64,000 nt of DNA, from contig CATNEN010000039.1 in NCBI GenBank assembly GCA_950097015.1, positions 9,704,001 to 9,768,000 on the forward strand, read 5' to 3'. Every line of letters begins with the position of its first letter. The first letter of the stretch is position 1. The notes beneath the pieces were generated by a model. The model ran no database searches. It worked only from the letters and a program-made list of their open reading frames with translations, and was not told the origin of the DNA. This stretch comes from Macrostomum hystrix (taxonomy: Eukaryota > Platyhelminthes > Macrostomidae). The position numbers were made by a program, and so were the translations under genes. Shown here in pieces: positions 1-11,640 of the stretch.

Positions 1-871
1 ATCCAATCAGCATTGGCTAACGGCTCCGAGGGTGCGAAAACTCATCTGCGGTCCTTCGCGCCCCCCGCCCACCATCCAATCAGGCGCAGCAGTCGAGGGC
101 CTCGTGCACTTCCGGCGTTCTGTGCTTGAACTTTTCGATGTGAGGGCGTCCAGTCAGACCCTGCAATTAACCGCACGTTCCAAGCTGTGTCGCAATTAAA
201 ACACAACAGTCTCTCTGCCTGCTCGCATTGACTAATTTCCAGCCGCATGATGAAGCATCTACTAACCAAATGGTCTACTAACCAACTGACATGAGTAGCA
301 GGATGCGCGCTTTCCTACCGAAGTTTATGCTTTTTCATGATTATTTTTCTTTTCTGCTTTCATTATTCTTGTCGTATAGAAAAAATTGGTTGCCTAAGAA
401 TTCCTGCAAACTAAACTCGTCAAAATTGGCTTTTTTATTAAAATATTAAATTATATTGCCTACTTACTAAGCACAAAACTGTTTTTAAATTAATGATGTG
501 TAATAAAGGCGCAATTTCTCTATCTGTTTTACATATAATACCCTCAGCTACTGTCGATATGCAGATTAACAAATATTGAAGATTATTTCTATTAATAATT
601 AATTTTGCTTTGTTTGACTTTTGGTAGGACAGTATTATATTAACATTTTGATGTCCAGCTTTTCTAAATTATATTTTATAATGTTTGCTAAATATGCATT
701 GAGCAAGATAAATGTATACATTTACGCATATTATCTAATAAACAGAGCATAGTCTTGTTACTAAGTGGATATTAACTGCAAAGGTCGATTTGCGACTTGA
801 TTTCTGCTTGAAGTGACGTCACCAAAATGTTAAAGATTTCATTCTAGAAATAAAAAATTACAACAAATAAA
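1..871. other. Non-coding flank with CCAAT motifs at the left edge
   Basis: The first 290 bases are GC-rich and contain CCAATCAG twice (near positions 3 and 75) and an inverted CCAAT (ATTGG near 12). This could be promoter sequence of a gene beyond the left edge, but no start or exon is visible. From about 300 to 870 the sequence is AT-rich and I recognise nothing in it. Confidence 0.3.
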
Positions 872-1300
872 CCGAAACCTGTTAGACAGTATAGCAAACC
901 TGTTAGACAGTATACCAAACCTGTTAGACAGTATAGCAATTCTGTTAGACAGTATACCAAACCTGTTAGACAGTATACCAAACCTGTTAGACAGTATACC
1001 AAACCTGTTAGACAGTATACCAAACCTGTTAGACAGTATACCAAACCTGTTAGACAGTATACCAAACCTGTTAGACAGTATACCAAACCTGTTAGACAGT
1101 ATACCAAACCTGTTAGACAGTATACCAAACCTGTTAGACAGTATAGCAATTCTGTTAGACAGTATACCAAACCTGTTAGACAGTATACCAAACCTGTTAG
1201 ACAGTATACCAAACCTGTTAGACAGTATACCAAACCTGTTAGACAGTATACCAAACCTGTTAGACAGTATACCAAACCTGTTAGATAATATACCAAACCT
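872..1300. repeat. 21-bp minisatellite, about 20 copies
   Basis: Near-identical 21-bp units built around CCTGTTAGACAGTATACC repeat head to tail. Two units carry the variant AGCAATTCTG. Because 21 is a multiple of 3, frames stay open through the array, but they encode only a simple heptapeptide on two frames at once, so the array is not read as a gene. It lies about 200 bp downstream of the stop codon of the GPCR. Confidence 0.95.
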
Positions 1301-1500
1301 TAGAAATAAAAAAATACAAAATATTTGACTTGCATTAGAAAGCACATTATCAGGTGTTTCCAACTTTTCCCTTCAAAGCTTATTTTTTTACATTTGTTTA
1401 GTTGGCAAGACAAAATTTTAGAGTTTAAAATATTAAGGATTAAGTTTCAGTCAGATACTACTAATAAGTAGTATCGAGCTACATTAGAACACACTTTTCA

Positions 1501-1830
1501 CTACACAGCCGTGTCCTTCTGCCTCTCATCATAGTCGTCTTCCTTGTTGACCAGCCGGTACGCCGCTGTCACAGTCGGGCCAGCAAAGCGTCTCTCGTCG
1601 CCAGCTGGTTGCCTAGCAACTGCGGCTGGCGCTCGGAGACGAAGCGTTGAGCAGCTGGCCAGCTGAGAGAGAGCTAGCCGGAACTGCTCAGACATGCCGT
1701 AGTAGAATATGAAGTTGATGCTGTGGTTGAACAGTGTCATCAGGTCGAAGACGTCACCGAGTGGATCGTAGTAGCGTTTCGAGTAGCAATCCCTATGCTG
1801 TGAGCTGCCCAGGGATATGAGCATGATGGC
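1501..1830 (-). CDS. GPCR exon 2 (end of TM6, TM7, C-terminal tail, stop)
   Basis: The acceptor reads TGCTCTGCTCGCAG followed by GCCATCATG on the minus strand. The reading frame continues directly from WPQ of exon 1. TM7 is recognisable from FNHSINFIFYYGMSEQFR. The tail is short, arginine- and alanine-rich and ends QKDTAV. Confidence 0.85.
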   Translation of the reverse strand, partial: AIMLISLGSSQHRDCYSKRYYDPLGDVFDLMTLFNHSINFIFYYGMSEQFRLALSQLASCSTLRLRAPAAVARQPAGDERRFAGPTVTAAYRLVNKEDDYDERQKDTAV

Positions 1831-4800
1831 CTGCGAGCAGAGCAAGATTATGAGGGAAAAATTTAGATGTTTCTTAATTTTGTAAAACACAACACACGAC
1901 TTAAAGATCTGGGGTTCGATTCCCGACTTGGAAAAATTGTGTCCTTTTGCAAGACCCTTATCTCCGCATTGCTTCAGTTCACCCAGCTGTTAAATGGGCA
2001 CCAGCATCACCTGGGGTAATTAATGGGGCGTGTGGCGTCTCCCAGTCCATGGACTGAACAGCCGTACTCATCCATCAGATGCGCCGTGCTGTCGGCTGCA
2101 CATCTGGCCTATACTAATTGGGGCAGGTGTAATCAACATTAGTTTCAATTATTATGATATTTCTAGTCTATCTCATAAATGAAAGTACAAATAGATTGCT
2201 AATCTATCTCATAGATTAAGGAATAGAATGGATAGAATAGATAGAATAGAATAGAATAGAATCTAATCTATCCCGTGGATAAAGGAACATAAGGGTTTGC
2301 TAATCTATCCCACGGAAGAAGGGATAGAATGGATTGCTAATCTATCCCACGGAAGAAGAGATAGAATGGATTGCTAATCTATCCCACGGAAGAAGGGATA
2401 GAATGGATTGCTAATCTATCCCACGGAAGAAGGGATAGAATGGATTGCTAATCTATCCCACGGAAGAAGAGATAGAATGGATTGCTAATCTATCCCACGG
2501 AAGAAGGGATAGAATGGATTGCTAATCTATCCCACGGAAGAAGGGATAGAATGGATTGCTAATCTATCCCGTGGATAAAGGAACATAAGCGATTGCTAAT
2601 CTATCCTATGAATAAAGGGATAGAATGGATTGCTAATCTATCCCATTGATGAAGGCTCTAAATGGATTGCTAATCCATTGCATCAGTGCTGCAGCAGGGC
2701 AGTAATGAGTAAATGTCAGAGTTAATCTCTCTGCACTCTGCAGTAGTTCGTATGTTTGGGATCAGGGCTTTTTCACAGTATCTGCGCAGCCGCAGGTCCG
2801 TCTGTTCCAGTGATTCTCCGGCCTTTCCAAGAAAATCGGTGGGGGAGGTGGGGAATAAGCGCGGGGCGAGGAGGTCAGGACAGGCAGGCAGATGTGAAGG
2901 CCGACTGTCAGACTGTCTCAGCTGAGTCCTCTCTGTCCCACTCAGCTAATCTCTTCTCTAATTCCCATTCTCAATCCCACCAATACCATTTCAATGGCGA
3001 GCTGCCGTTTTCCTAATCCTTGGCCTAGTACTCAGCCACGAGTTTGCATCCTTTTTTCCCGATGACTGCCAGGAATTGAGCTCAATTGGATCAATTGAGT
3101 CACTAAAAATCATGCTTAAATATGAACTGACAGCCAAACAGTTTCTGAGATTCGAATCCAGGACCTCATAGGAGCTTTAGCGAAGCTCATATTGCCAAAA
3201 TAATCCTAAAATCTTCCATCAACAAACGGATTCGCAAAAGCGAGAATCATCAAAGGGACGCTGAGCCTTCTTTATCCCAGCTAAAAATCCCCGCTGCGAA
3301 AAAAATCGATTGAGTCTCGCACACTGCTTTGCCCGGTTGAGAAGTCAGGATTTTGTACTTATATTTTAGAGCTGCTTTCGTTTTTCAACGCCGAAGAATT
3401 GATTTAAGGAAGCATCGGAACGTGAGCAGCCAGGGAGACAGAAGTATTAAAAGCTCAGCTTGGACTCATGACGGCATTGAGCAACAGGGCGAGAAAATAG
3501 TGTGCCTCAGACTGGGAGACTGAATCTGATACAAGAGTGACTGAATCTGATACAAGAGTGACTGAATCTGATACAAGAGTGACTGAATCTGAAACAAGAG
3601 TGACTGAATCTGATACAAGAGTGACTGAATCTGATACAAGAGTGACTGAATCTGATACAAGAGTGACTGAATCTGATACAAGAGTGACTGAATCTGAAAC
3701 AAGAGTGACTGAATCTGATACAAGAGTGACTGAATCTGAAACAAGAGTGACTGAATCTGAAACAAGAGTGACTGAATCTGATACAAGAGTGACTGAATCT
3801 GATACAAGAGTGACTGAATCTGAAACAAGAGTGACTGAATCTGATACAAGAGTGACTGAATCTGATACAAGAGTGACTGAATCTGATACAAGAGTGACTG
3901 AATCTGATACAAGAGTGACTGAATCTGATACAAGAGTGACTGAATCTGATACAAGAGTGACTGAATCTGATACAAGAGTGACTGAATCTGATACAAGAGT
4001 GACTGAATCTGATACAAGAGTGACTGAATCTGATACAAGAGTGACTGATTCTGAAACAAGAGTGACTGAATCTGATACAAGAGTGACTGAATTTGAAACA
4101 AGAGTGACTGAATCTGAAACAAGAGTGACTGAATCTGAAACAAGAGTGACTGATTCTGAAACAAGAGTGACTGAATTTAAAACAAGAGTGACTGAATCTG
4201 ATACAAGAGTGACTGAATCTGATAAAGGAGTGACTGAATCTTATACAAGAGTGACTGAATCTGATGCAAGAGTGACTGAGTCCGACACAAGAGTGACTGA
4301 ATCTTATACAAGAGTGACTGAATCTGATATATGATATAGTAGGGACAGAATCTGATACAAGAGTGACTGAATCTTATACAAGAGTGACTGAATCTGATAT
4401 ATGATATAGTAGGGACAGAATCTTATACAAGAGTGACCGAATCTTATACAAGAGTGACTGAATCTTATACAAGAGTGACTGAATCTGATATATGATATAG
4501 TAGGGACAGAATCTTATACAAGAGTGACTGAATCTTATACAAGAGTGACTGAATCTTATACAAGAGTGACTGAATCTTATACAAGAGTGACTGAATCTTA
4601 TACAAGAGTGACTGAATCTGATATATGATATAGTAGGGACAGAATCTTATACAAGAGTGACTGAATCTTATACAAGAGTGACTGAATCTTATACAAGAGT
4701 GACTGAATCTGATATATGATATAGTAGGGACAGAATCTTATACAAGAGTGACTGAATCTTATACAAGAGTGACTGAATCTTATACAAGAGTGACTGAATC

Positions 4801-7800
4801 TTATACAAGAGTGACTGAATCTTATACAAGAGTGACTGAATCTGATATATGATATAGTAGGGACAGAATCTTATACAAGAGTGACTGAATCTTATACAAG
4901 AGTGACTGAATCTTATACAAGAGTGACTGAATCTTATACAAGAGTGACTGAATCTGATATATGATATAGTAGGGACAGAATCTTATACAAGAGTGACTGA
5001 ATCTTATACAAGAGTGACTGAATCTTATACAAGAGTGACTGAATCTGATATATGATATAGTAGGGACAGAATCTGATACAAGAGTGACTGAATCTTATAC
5101 AAGAGTGACTGAATCTGATATATGATATAGTAGGGACAGAATCTGATACAAGAGTGACTGTATCTGATATATGATATAGTAGGGACAGAATCTTATACAA
5201 GAGTGACTGAATCTTATACAAGAGTGACTGAATCTTATACAAGAGTGACTGAATCTGATATATGATATAGTAGGGACAGAATCTGATACAAGAGTGACTG
5301 TATCTGATATATGATATAGTAGGGACAGAATCTGATATAAGAGTGACTGAATCTGATATATGATATAGTAGGGACAGAATCTTATACAAGAGTGACTGAA
5401 TCTTATACAAGAGTGACTGAATCTTATACAAGAGTGACTGAATCTTATACAAGAGTGACTGAATCTGATATATGATATAGTAGGGACAGAATCTGATACA
5501 AGAGTGACTGAATCTGATATATGATATAGTAGGGACAGAATCTGATACAAGAGTGACTGAATCTTATACAAGAGTGACTGAATCTGATATATGATATAGT
5601 AGGGACAGAATCTTATACAAGAGTGACTGAATCTTATACAAGAGTGACTGAATCTTATACAAGAGTGACTGAATCTTATACAAGAGTGACTGAATCTGAT
5701 ATATGATATAGTAGGGACAGAATCTGATACAAGAGTGACTGAATCTGATATATGATATAGTAGGGACAGAATCTGATACAAGAGTGACTGAATCTGATAT
5801 ATGATATAGTAGGGACAGAATCTGATACAAGAGTGACTGAATCTTATACAAGAGTGACTGAATCAGTTTATAAAGCCGTAATTTGCAGCAAGCTCGTAAG
5901 TCAATTGTGTCCCGGGCACACCCGGGATTCTCTTAAATCAAACTGGCATTTGCATCTATAGCAGTGATTATTTCAGATTGAAACGCAACAGCTGGAACGA
6001 AATGAGAGACAAGGAGAGAGAAGTCAATATCCGTTTTTGCAACCACGGTAGAAATTGAGAAGGAAGACATAGCATTGTAAATAAATTGAAATTTAGGAAA
6101 CAGTGCGTTAGAAAAACTAGATCCGAGCGTAATTCGGTGAGGGGGGATTCTGGGAAAGTGTCATTTCAGGGTTTCGGTACAAAGAAAGAATTGCAAAGCA
6201 GGTGTTGCCTCTTATATAATAAAAGTTCCGTTACTGTCGGGCTGGACATCTGTGAGACGCAGACGCGGAAAAAATCCCTATTTGAATATTAATAATGCAA
6301 ACGAGCCCAAACGGCTACAGATTGTCGGAGTTGCCTAGGAAATCTTAGGCAAAATCGGTACTCAAGTCACGCCGTAGTTGAGACAGTCGATCATCCCTTC
6401 AGCCTCAGGATATTCTTCCCACACAGAAACGTCAGATTATAAGAATGATACAATTAGGTTACTACGAGTATCATATATTGCCTGGCTTGGAGGACAATAT
6501 AAAGATTGAGTAGAAAATTCATCAAAGATTGCTCTTCGATCGATAATGGCTGATAGGGTACGAGCAACAAATTTAGAGATCGAATCAAGTTTGTAAAAAG
6601 AGAGATGAGGAAGGTGCAGGGGTGGCGGAGCCCTAGTCAAGATAAGGACAGAGAGGGGGTGGCGGAGCCCTAGTCTAGATAAGGACAGTGAGAGGGTGGC
6701 GGAGCCCTAGTCTAGATTAGGACAGAGAGGGGGTGGCGGAGCCCTAGTCTAGATAAGGACAGAGAGGGGGTGGCGGAGCCCTAGTCTAGATAAGGACAGA
6801 GAGGGGGTGGCGGAGCCCTAGTCTAGATAAGGACAGAGAGGGGGTGGCGGAGCCCTAGTCTAGATAAGGACAGAGAGGGGGTGGCGGAGCCCTAGTCTAG
6901 ATAAGGACAGAGAGGGGGTGGCGGAGCCCTAGTCTAGATAAGGACAGAGAGGGGGTGGCGGAGCCCTAGTCTAGATAAGGACAGAGAGGGGGTGGCGGAG
7001 CCCTAGTCTAGATAAGGACAGAGAGGGGGTGGCGGAGCCCTAGTCAAGATAAGGACAGAGAGGGGGTGGCGGAGCCCTAGTCTAGATAAGGACAGAGAGG
7101 GGGTGGCGGAGCCCTAGTCTAGATAAGGACAGAGAGGGGGTGGCGGAGCCCTAGTCAAGATTAGGACAGAGAGTGAGTGGCGGAGCCCAAATTTAGACAG
7201 GCACAGAGAATGCTGAAGCTACTCACCTGTGGCCAAATGCAGACTGCGCTAACCATCACAATGATGATGAGAATCTTGGTCGTACGGTTTGTCTGTCTGT
7301 CTGTCTCGGCGTGGTGTCCGGCCGCGGCTGAAGAGCTGACGTCACCGATTGTGGCAGCGGACGCGGCTGCGGCAGCGGTGGCGCAGGAGGAGGAGCCCGC
7401 TCCAGAACGGAGCACCTTCCGTCTGGCGTGAGTCCGCCTCAGGGACCGGATGAGGAAGACGCTGAGAATGGTGAGCAGGAGCACGGGCATGAATTTGATG
7501 CCGAGACCCATGATCCAGAAGTTCAGGCCGCTCAGCACGGAGTTCTGGAACTTCAGCTCGAACTCGTAATAGGTTGCGTTGGCTTCCAGCCTGCAGACGA
7601 GGCGACGATCGCGAACGTCCTCCGGCTTGGCGGCAGTCACGTGATGCTCGAACGCATTCGGTGCCACCATCGCCGCGGAGGTGAGGCAGGCCAGGGCGAT
7701 GATGAACAGCGCGTTGCGACTGGTGCAGATCTCTCGACTGCGCACCGGCAGTTCGATGTAGATCAGGCGGAACACGGCCAGGGCCACGGTTATCCAGGAG

Positions 7801-8201
7801 CTGCAGGAGTGCGCGAAGATTGCCAGGCAGATCTGGACGAACAGGAACAGCTGCCAGGGGTAGGGCTCCGGGCATCGCAGGCGCAGCCGGTTCTGCATGG
7901 TGAAGTACAGGCAGAATGGCAGGTAGGACATGGACAGGACGCAGTCGCACAGGGCCAGGGCAGTCAGCAGGGTGTTCGTCGGATTGCGCATCGACGGCTG
8001 GCTGAAGACGATCATGTTGATAAGGTTGGTGGCGGCGCCGACACTGCAGAGCAGAGTGGCCAGGTATTTGTGGGCCTCCTGGTAGGCACCTGAGAGTCGA
8101 TTCAGCAGCTCCGGCGGCGTGCAGTTTCTGTCCCAGCTGGAGTTGGCGGCAGTCGCAGACGCCGCTGCCAGCAGGTCAGCCGGAGCTAACGGAGCTGCCA
8201 T
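1501..8201 (-). CDS. DMSR/myosuppressin-receptor-like neuropeptide GPCR (two coding exons)
   Basis: This is a class A (rhodopsin-like) seven-helix receptor of the FMRFamide-related DMSR group, which falls in the nematode-defined Srw family. It would sit in the plasma membrane and bind an amidated neuropeptide. Exons 7227-8201 and 1501-1830 join in phase 0 to give 434 residues. Exon 1 carries an extracellular N-terminus with an N-x-S/T site (NSSWD), TM1-TM2 (NLINMIVFSQPSMRNPTN), TM3 ending WITVALAVFRLIYI, and TM4-TM6. The intron falls inside TM6, between WPQ and AIML. Exon 2 supplies the end of TM6 and TM7 (DLMTLFNHSINFIFYYGMS), then a cytoplasmic tail. The usual DRY is replaced by FRL and NPxxY by NFIFY, as is common in this receptor group. 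The start ATG at 8201 is the first in frame. The 5.4-kb intron is packed with minisatellites and a SINE. The family assignment is firm; the ligand is not known. Confidence 0.85.
1891..2160 (+). mobile_element. tRNA-derived SINE, copy 1 (5'-truncated)
   Basis: This matches the fuller copy at 49975-50305 over its B-box half (GGGGTTCGATTCCCGACT), the central block (CATTGCTTCAGTTCACCCAG), the segment CAGTCCATGGACTGAACAG and the AT-rich tail. The A-box half of the tRNA-like head is missing or decayed. It lies antisense in the GPCR intron, about 60 bp from the acceptor of exon 2. Confidence 0.8.
2156..2682. repeat. 37-bp minisatellite, GGATTGCTAATCTATCCC units
   Basis: About 12 units, with a regular core of seven 37-bp copies containing GGATTGCTAATCTATCCCAC and decayed copies on both sides. 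The core word GGATTGCTA-TCTAT recurs in the 34-bp array at 24955-25385. It lies in the GPCR intron. Confidence 0.9.
2683..3519. other. GPCR intron segment without a recognised gene
   Basis: Bases 2690-3020 are relatively GC-rich with a short open frame, but nothing in it resembles a known protein. Around 3120-3200 the minus strand shows a B-box-like GGATTCGAATCTC after a tRNA-like stretch, possibly a decayed tRNA-derived SINE head. The rest shows no feature. Confidence 0.3.
3520..5865. repeat. Composite minisatellite: 21-bp units plus a 49-bp higher-order variant
   Basis: From 3520 to about 4330 the array is pure 21-bp units (GACTGAATCTGATACAAGAG). From there to the end, runs of 21-bp units containing TCTTATACAAG alternate with a 49-bp unit that inserts ATATATGATATAGTAGGG. 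The number of 21-bp units between inserts varies from none to five. Long open frames cross it on both strands because 21 is a multiple of 3. They encode only repeats and lie antisense or sense within the GPCR intron, so no gene is called. Confidence 0.95.
5866..6612. other. GPCR intron segment, nothing recognised
   Basis: Mixed-composition sequence between two arrays. Short open frames on both strands show no recognisable domain. A small palindromic stretch GTGTCCCGGGCACACCCGGGA lies near 5910. Confidence 0.3.
6613..7195. repeat. 37-bp minisatellite, left member of the pair around GPCR exon 1
   Basis: About 15 nearly identical 37-bp units containing GGTGGCGGAGCCCTAGTCTA and AGATAAGGACAGAG. 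The last unit fades out about 30 bp before the donor site of GPCR exon 1. The same unit in the same orientation resumes on the other side of the exon at 8405. Confidence 0.95.
7227..8201 (-). CDS. GPCR exon 1 (N-terminus to TM6)
   Basis: This encodes residues 1-325, from ATG at 8201 to the donor CAG/GTGAGT at 7227/7226, phase 0. A pyrimidine-rich stretch ending in AG lies about 40 bp upstream of the ATG, so an upstream untranslated exon or a trans-spliced leader is possible. An alanine/serine-rich insertion sits in the third intracellular loop before the TM6 motif RTTKILIIIVMV. Confidence 0.85.
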
Positions 8202-8404
8202 ATACGCCTATATGAAAAGCGATTCTGCGGTCACGCTGAAGGAGCTAGTTGGCACAGAAATCTTGGAGAGAGGATCGAGACATTTTAAACTCATTTTAGG
8301 ACGCAGCTGATTCGCTGGGACCTTGTCTTTTTTCGCTTTTAATTCGTTCAGCCCTGCGCTCCCCTTCATCGAGCTAGCCAACTCATGCATTTTCGCTCTG
8401 TCCC

Positions 8405-9035
8405 CTCTCAGAGGTGGTGGAGCGCTAGTCATGATAAGTACAGAGAGGGGCTTGTGGAGCCCGAGTCTAGATAAAGACAAATAGGGGGTGATTGTAGCAT
8501 TCAGAAAGGGGGTGGCGGAGCCCTAGTCTAGATAAGGACAGAGAGGGGGGTGGCGGAGCCCTAGTCTAGATAAGGACAGAGAGGGGGTGGCGGAGCCCTA
8601 GTCTAGATAAGGACAGAGAGGGGGTGGCGGAGCCCTAGTCTAGATAAGGACAGAGAGGGGGTGGCGGAGCCCTAGTCTAGATAAGGACAGAGAGGGGGTG
8701 GCGGAGCCCTAGTCTAGATAAGGACAGAGAGGGGGTGGCGGAGCCCTAGTCTAGATAAGGACAGAGAGGGGGTGGCGGAGCCCTAGTCTAGATAAGGACA
8801 GAGAGGGGGTGGCGGAGCCCTAGTCTAGATAAGGACAGAGAGGGGGTGGCGGAGCCCTAGTCTAGATAAGGACAGAGAGGGGGTGGCGGAGCCCTAGTCT
8901 AGATAAGGACAGAGAGGGGGTGGCGGAGCCCTAGTCTAGATAAGGACAGAGAGGGGGTGGCGGAGCCCTAGTCTAGATAAGGACAGAGAGGGGGTGGCGG
9001 AGCCCTAGTTAAGATAAGGACAGAGATGGAGTGGC
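8405..9035. repeat. 37-bp minisatellite, right member of the pair around GPCR exon 1
   Basis: This has the same 37-bp unit and orientation as 6613-7195. The first two copies (8405-8500) are strongly decayed, then about 14 clean copies follow. It lies in the presumed upstream region of the GPCR, about 200-830 bp from the start codon. Confidence 0.95.
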
Positions 9036-9714
9036 AGAAAAACCTCAGCGATAGGAACAGTGACAAAAGGCTGGGCTACGCTTCAAAGCTCACTATTTTT
9101 AGGAGTTAAATATCACTATACAAATGCTTTTGTCTAACTTGCTCATTGCAGCGAGTCAGATAAGAAAAATTGAATTGAACTCAAACTCACACTAATTATT
9201 CATAAAACAATTTTGTCATACAAATTTCGCTGCTCTCACGTAGCAAGCGTTGGCCCGTGCAAGCGAGTGGGCAAAGCTAGAAAATTGAGCTTAGTCCGGT
9301 ACAAAGATATGAGTCTATACTCTCTGCCCGCTGTTCGCTAAGTGCAAAGGCGAGTTGGTAATAGTGAAAGAGAGTGATAGAGAGAGCTGCAGGGGAAGGG
9401 CTCTCAGTGTCGCAATATTGGCATCAGCAATGATCTGCTTCAGGCTGTAGCAGTTATTCACATTGCTAGTTTCGGACATCTCGTTGATGGGAGATTTCAG
9501 GGTGTGAAATGAGTAGCAGTGGGACTAACATGGACTCAGGTGATGAGCCGATTGTCATAACAATGAGAGAAAGTTCATGCGCACCTGATGCTAGGGACGA
9601 GGCAGCTCTCAGCAAGTACTCCACCTGACGAAGTTCCCGCAAACATTAAATAGGGCCGAGCTGCATGGCATCCAATAGCGAGTGGAGAGACTTAAGAGTT
9701 CTGGGAAACTTTTC
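9036..9714. other. Region upstream of the GPCR, nothing recognised
   Basis: No open frame of note. The sequence is mixed, with purine-rich patches around 9360-9400. It may hold GPCR regulatory sequence, but no specific element is visible. Confidence 0.25.
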
Positions 9715-10490
9715 GGGGCATGTGGGACACTGAGAGTGGATCTGGGAGACTGAGTACGGATCTGGGAGACTGAGTGGGGATCTGGGAGACTGAGTGGGGA
9801 TCTGGGAGTCTGAGTGGGGATCTGAGAGACTGAGTAGGGATCTGGGAGACTGAGTGGGGATCTGGGAGTCTGAGTGGGGATCTGGGAGACTGAGTGGGGA
9901 TCTGGGAGTCTGAGTGGGGATCAGGGAGACTGAGTAGGGATCTGGGAGACTGAGTGAGGATCTGGGAGACTGAGTACGGATCTGGGAGACTGAGTGGGGA
10001 TCTGGGAGACTGAGTAGGGATCTGGGAGTCTGAGTGGGGATCTGGGAGACTGAGTAGGGATCTGGGAGACTGAGTGAGGATCTGGGAGTCTGAGTGGGGA
10101 TCTGGGAGACTGAGTAGGGATCTGGGAGACTGAGTGAGGATCTGGGAGTCTGAGTGGGGATCTGGGAGACTGAGTAGGGATCTGGGAGACTGAGTGGGGA
10201 TCTGGGAGTCTGAGTGGGGATCAGGGAGACTGAGTAGGGATCTGGGAGACTGAGTGAGGATCTGGGAGACTGAGTACGGATCTGGGAGACTGAGTGGGGA
10301 TCTGGGAGACTGAGTAGGGATCTGGGAGTCTGAGTGAGGATCTGGGAGACTGAGTACGGATCTGGGAGACTGAGTGGGGATCTGGGAGACTGAGTAGGGA
10401 TCTGGGAGTCTGAGTGGGGATCTGGGAGACTGAGTAGGGATCTGGGAGACTGAGAGTGGATCTGGGAACTGAGTGGGATTTGGGTGGGAT
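9715..10490. repeat. 20-bp minisatellite, about 38 copies
   Basis: Units of TCTGGGAGACTGAGTGGGGA alternate with GTCTGAGTGGGGA, GACTGAGTAGGGA and GACTGAGTACGGA variants. Longer blocks of the same variant order recur (for example from 9941 and from 10241), showing expansion by block duplication. Confidence 0.95.
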
Positions 10491-11117
10491 GTGGGAGAGT
10501 GAAACAGATTTATAGAAGGAATAATCAGCTGGGATTCGGGAGACTGATTCGGAGAAAAATGAGAGGCGAACTGCAGCTGCTCACTGCTCGAGGCGTCGAA
10601 TTTCTTAATCTGCCAAATTTTTTTGCCTCCAGATTGGCTGGGCTAGATGAAGGTCTCGGGTTCGAGTCTGGCTGACTGAGCAGTTTAGAGGAAGAAGCTT
10701 TTCTTTGACGCAAATGATGGTTGAGCGAGCTCAAATATGGGGGTGTTGAAAAGGCTTTCAATTTCATTTTCCCAGAAGGGCGTGGCCGGCTAACCCGGTA
10801 CATATTTAGGAGCCCCAAAGAGAAGGGAAAAGACAAAAAACTAATTGCTGGCTGAGAGAAGTGAATAGGTCTTTTTAATTCCACCCGAAACCCCAGCAAA
10901 CACACACGCGATGTGGCAGTCCTGGTTTTTATAATCACAGAAATCAAGCATCTATTCTTTTGAGCATGCAGCGCTGAAGATGCCCACTAATTGTTTATTT
11001 AAAAAAATCTAGATTTCTCTTTTGTGAATTGAGCGGTAGCTTTTATTATGCGGATGAATACTTAGGAGCAGTTAGGGGGATACATATAAAACTGGATATC
11101 GACAAAAATATCTCTAT
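10491..11117. other. Intergenic, with a tRNA-like B-box fragment
   Basis: Near 10650 the plus strand reads GGTCTCGGGTTCGAGTCTGG, an excellent B box of an RNA polymerase III promoter, but no complete tRNA fold surrounds it. It is most likely a decayed tRNA-derived SINE. The rest of the stretch holds nothing I recognise. Confidence 0.3.
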
Positions 11118-11640
11118 TTATATTGGCCAATCATAGATTTGCAGGTCTTCCCAAACTGACCAATAGGAATCGTTCTATTTCTATTGGCCAGTCAGAGATT
11201 AGCAGGTCTTCCCAAACTGACCAATAGGAATCGTTCTATTTCTATTGGCCAATCAGAGATTAGCAGGTCTTCCCAAACTGACCAATAGGAATCGTTCTAT
11301 TTCTATTGGCCAATCAGAGATTAGCAGGTCTTCCCAAACTGACCAATAGGAATCGTTCTATTTCTATTGGCCAATCAGAGATTAGCAGGTCTTCCCAAAC
11401 TGACCAATAGGAATCGTTCTATTTCTATTGGCCAATCAGAGATTAGCAGGTCTTCCCAAACTGACCAATAGGAATCGTTCTATTTCTATTGGCCAGTCAG
11501 AGATTCGCAGGTCTTCCCAAACTGACCAATAGGAATCGTTCTATTTCTATTGGCCAATCAGAGGTTAGCAGGTCTTCCCAAACTGACCAATAGGAATCGT
11601 TCTATTTCTATTGACCAATCAGAGATTTGCAGGTCTTTCC
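11118..11640. repeat. 61-bp minisatellite carrying CCAAT boxes
   Basis: About 8.5 units of 61 bp. Each holds CTATTGGCCAATCAGAG, with an inverted CCAAT and a direct CCAATCAG back to back, and GACCAATAGGAA further on. So there are about three CCAAT-type motifs per unit. It is related to the 59-bp array at 16115-16635. Confidence 0.95.

Noticed and set aside
839-1363. Long open frames encoding tandem heptapeptides (FGILSNR type)
   Set aside because: They are produced by a 21-bp minisatellite. Two frames of the same strand are open at once, and neither has unique sequence or a start context.
3466-5851. Open frames on both strands encoding repeats such as VTESDTR and LLYQIQS
   Set aside because: They are by-products of the 21/49-bp array inside the GPCR intron, with no non-repeat domain attached.
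7177-8093. Plus-strand open frames across GPCR exon 1
   Set aside because: They are antisense shadows of the receptor exon with no domain of their own.
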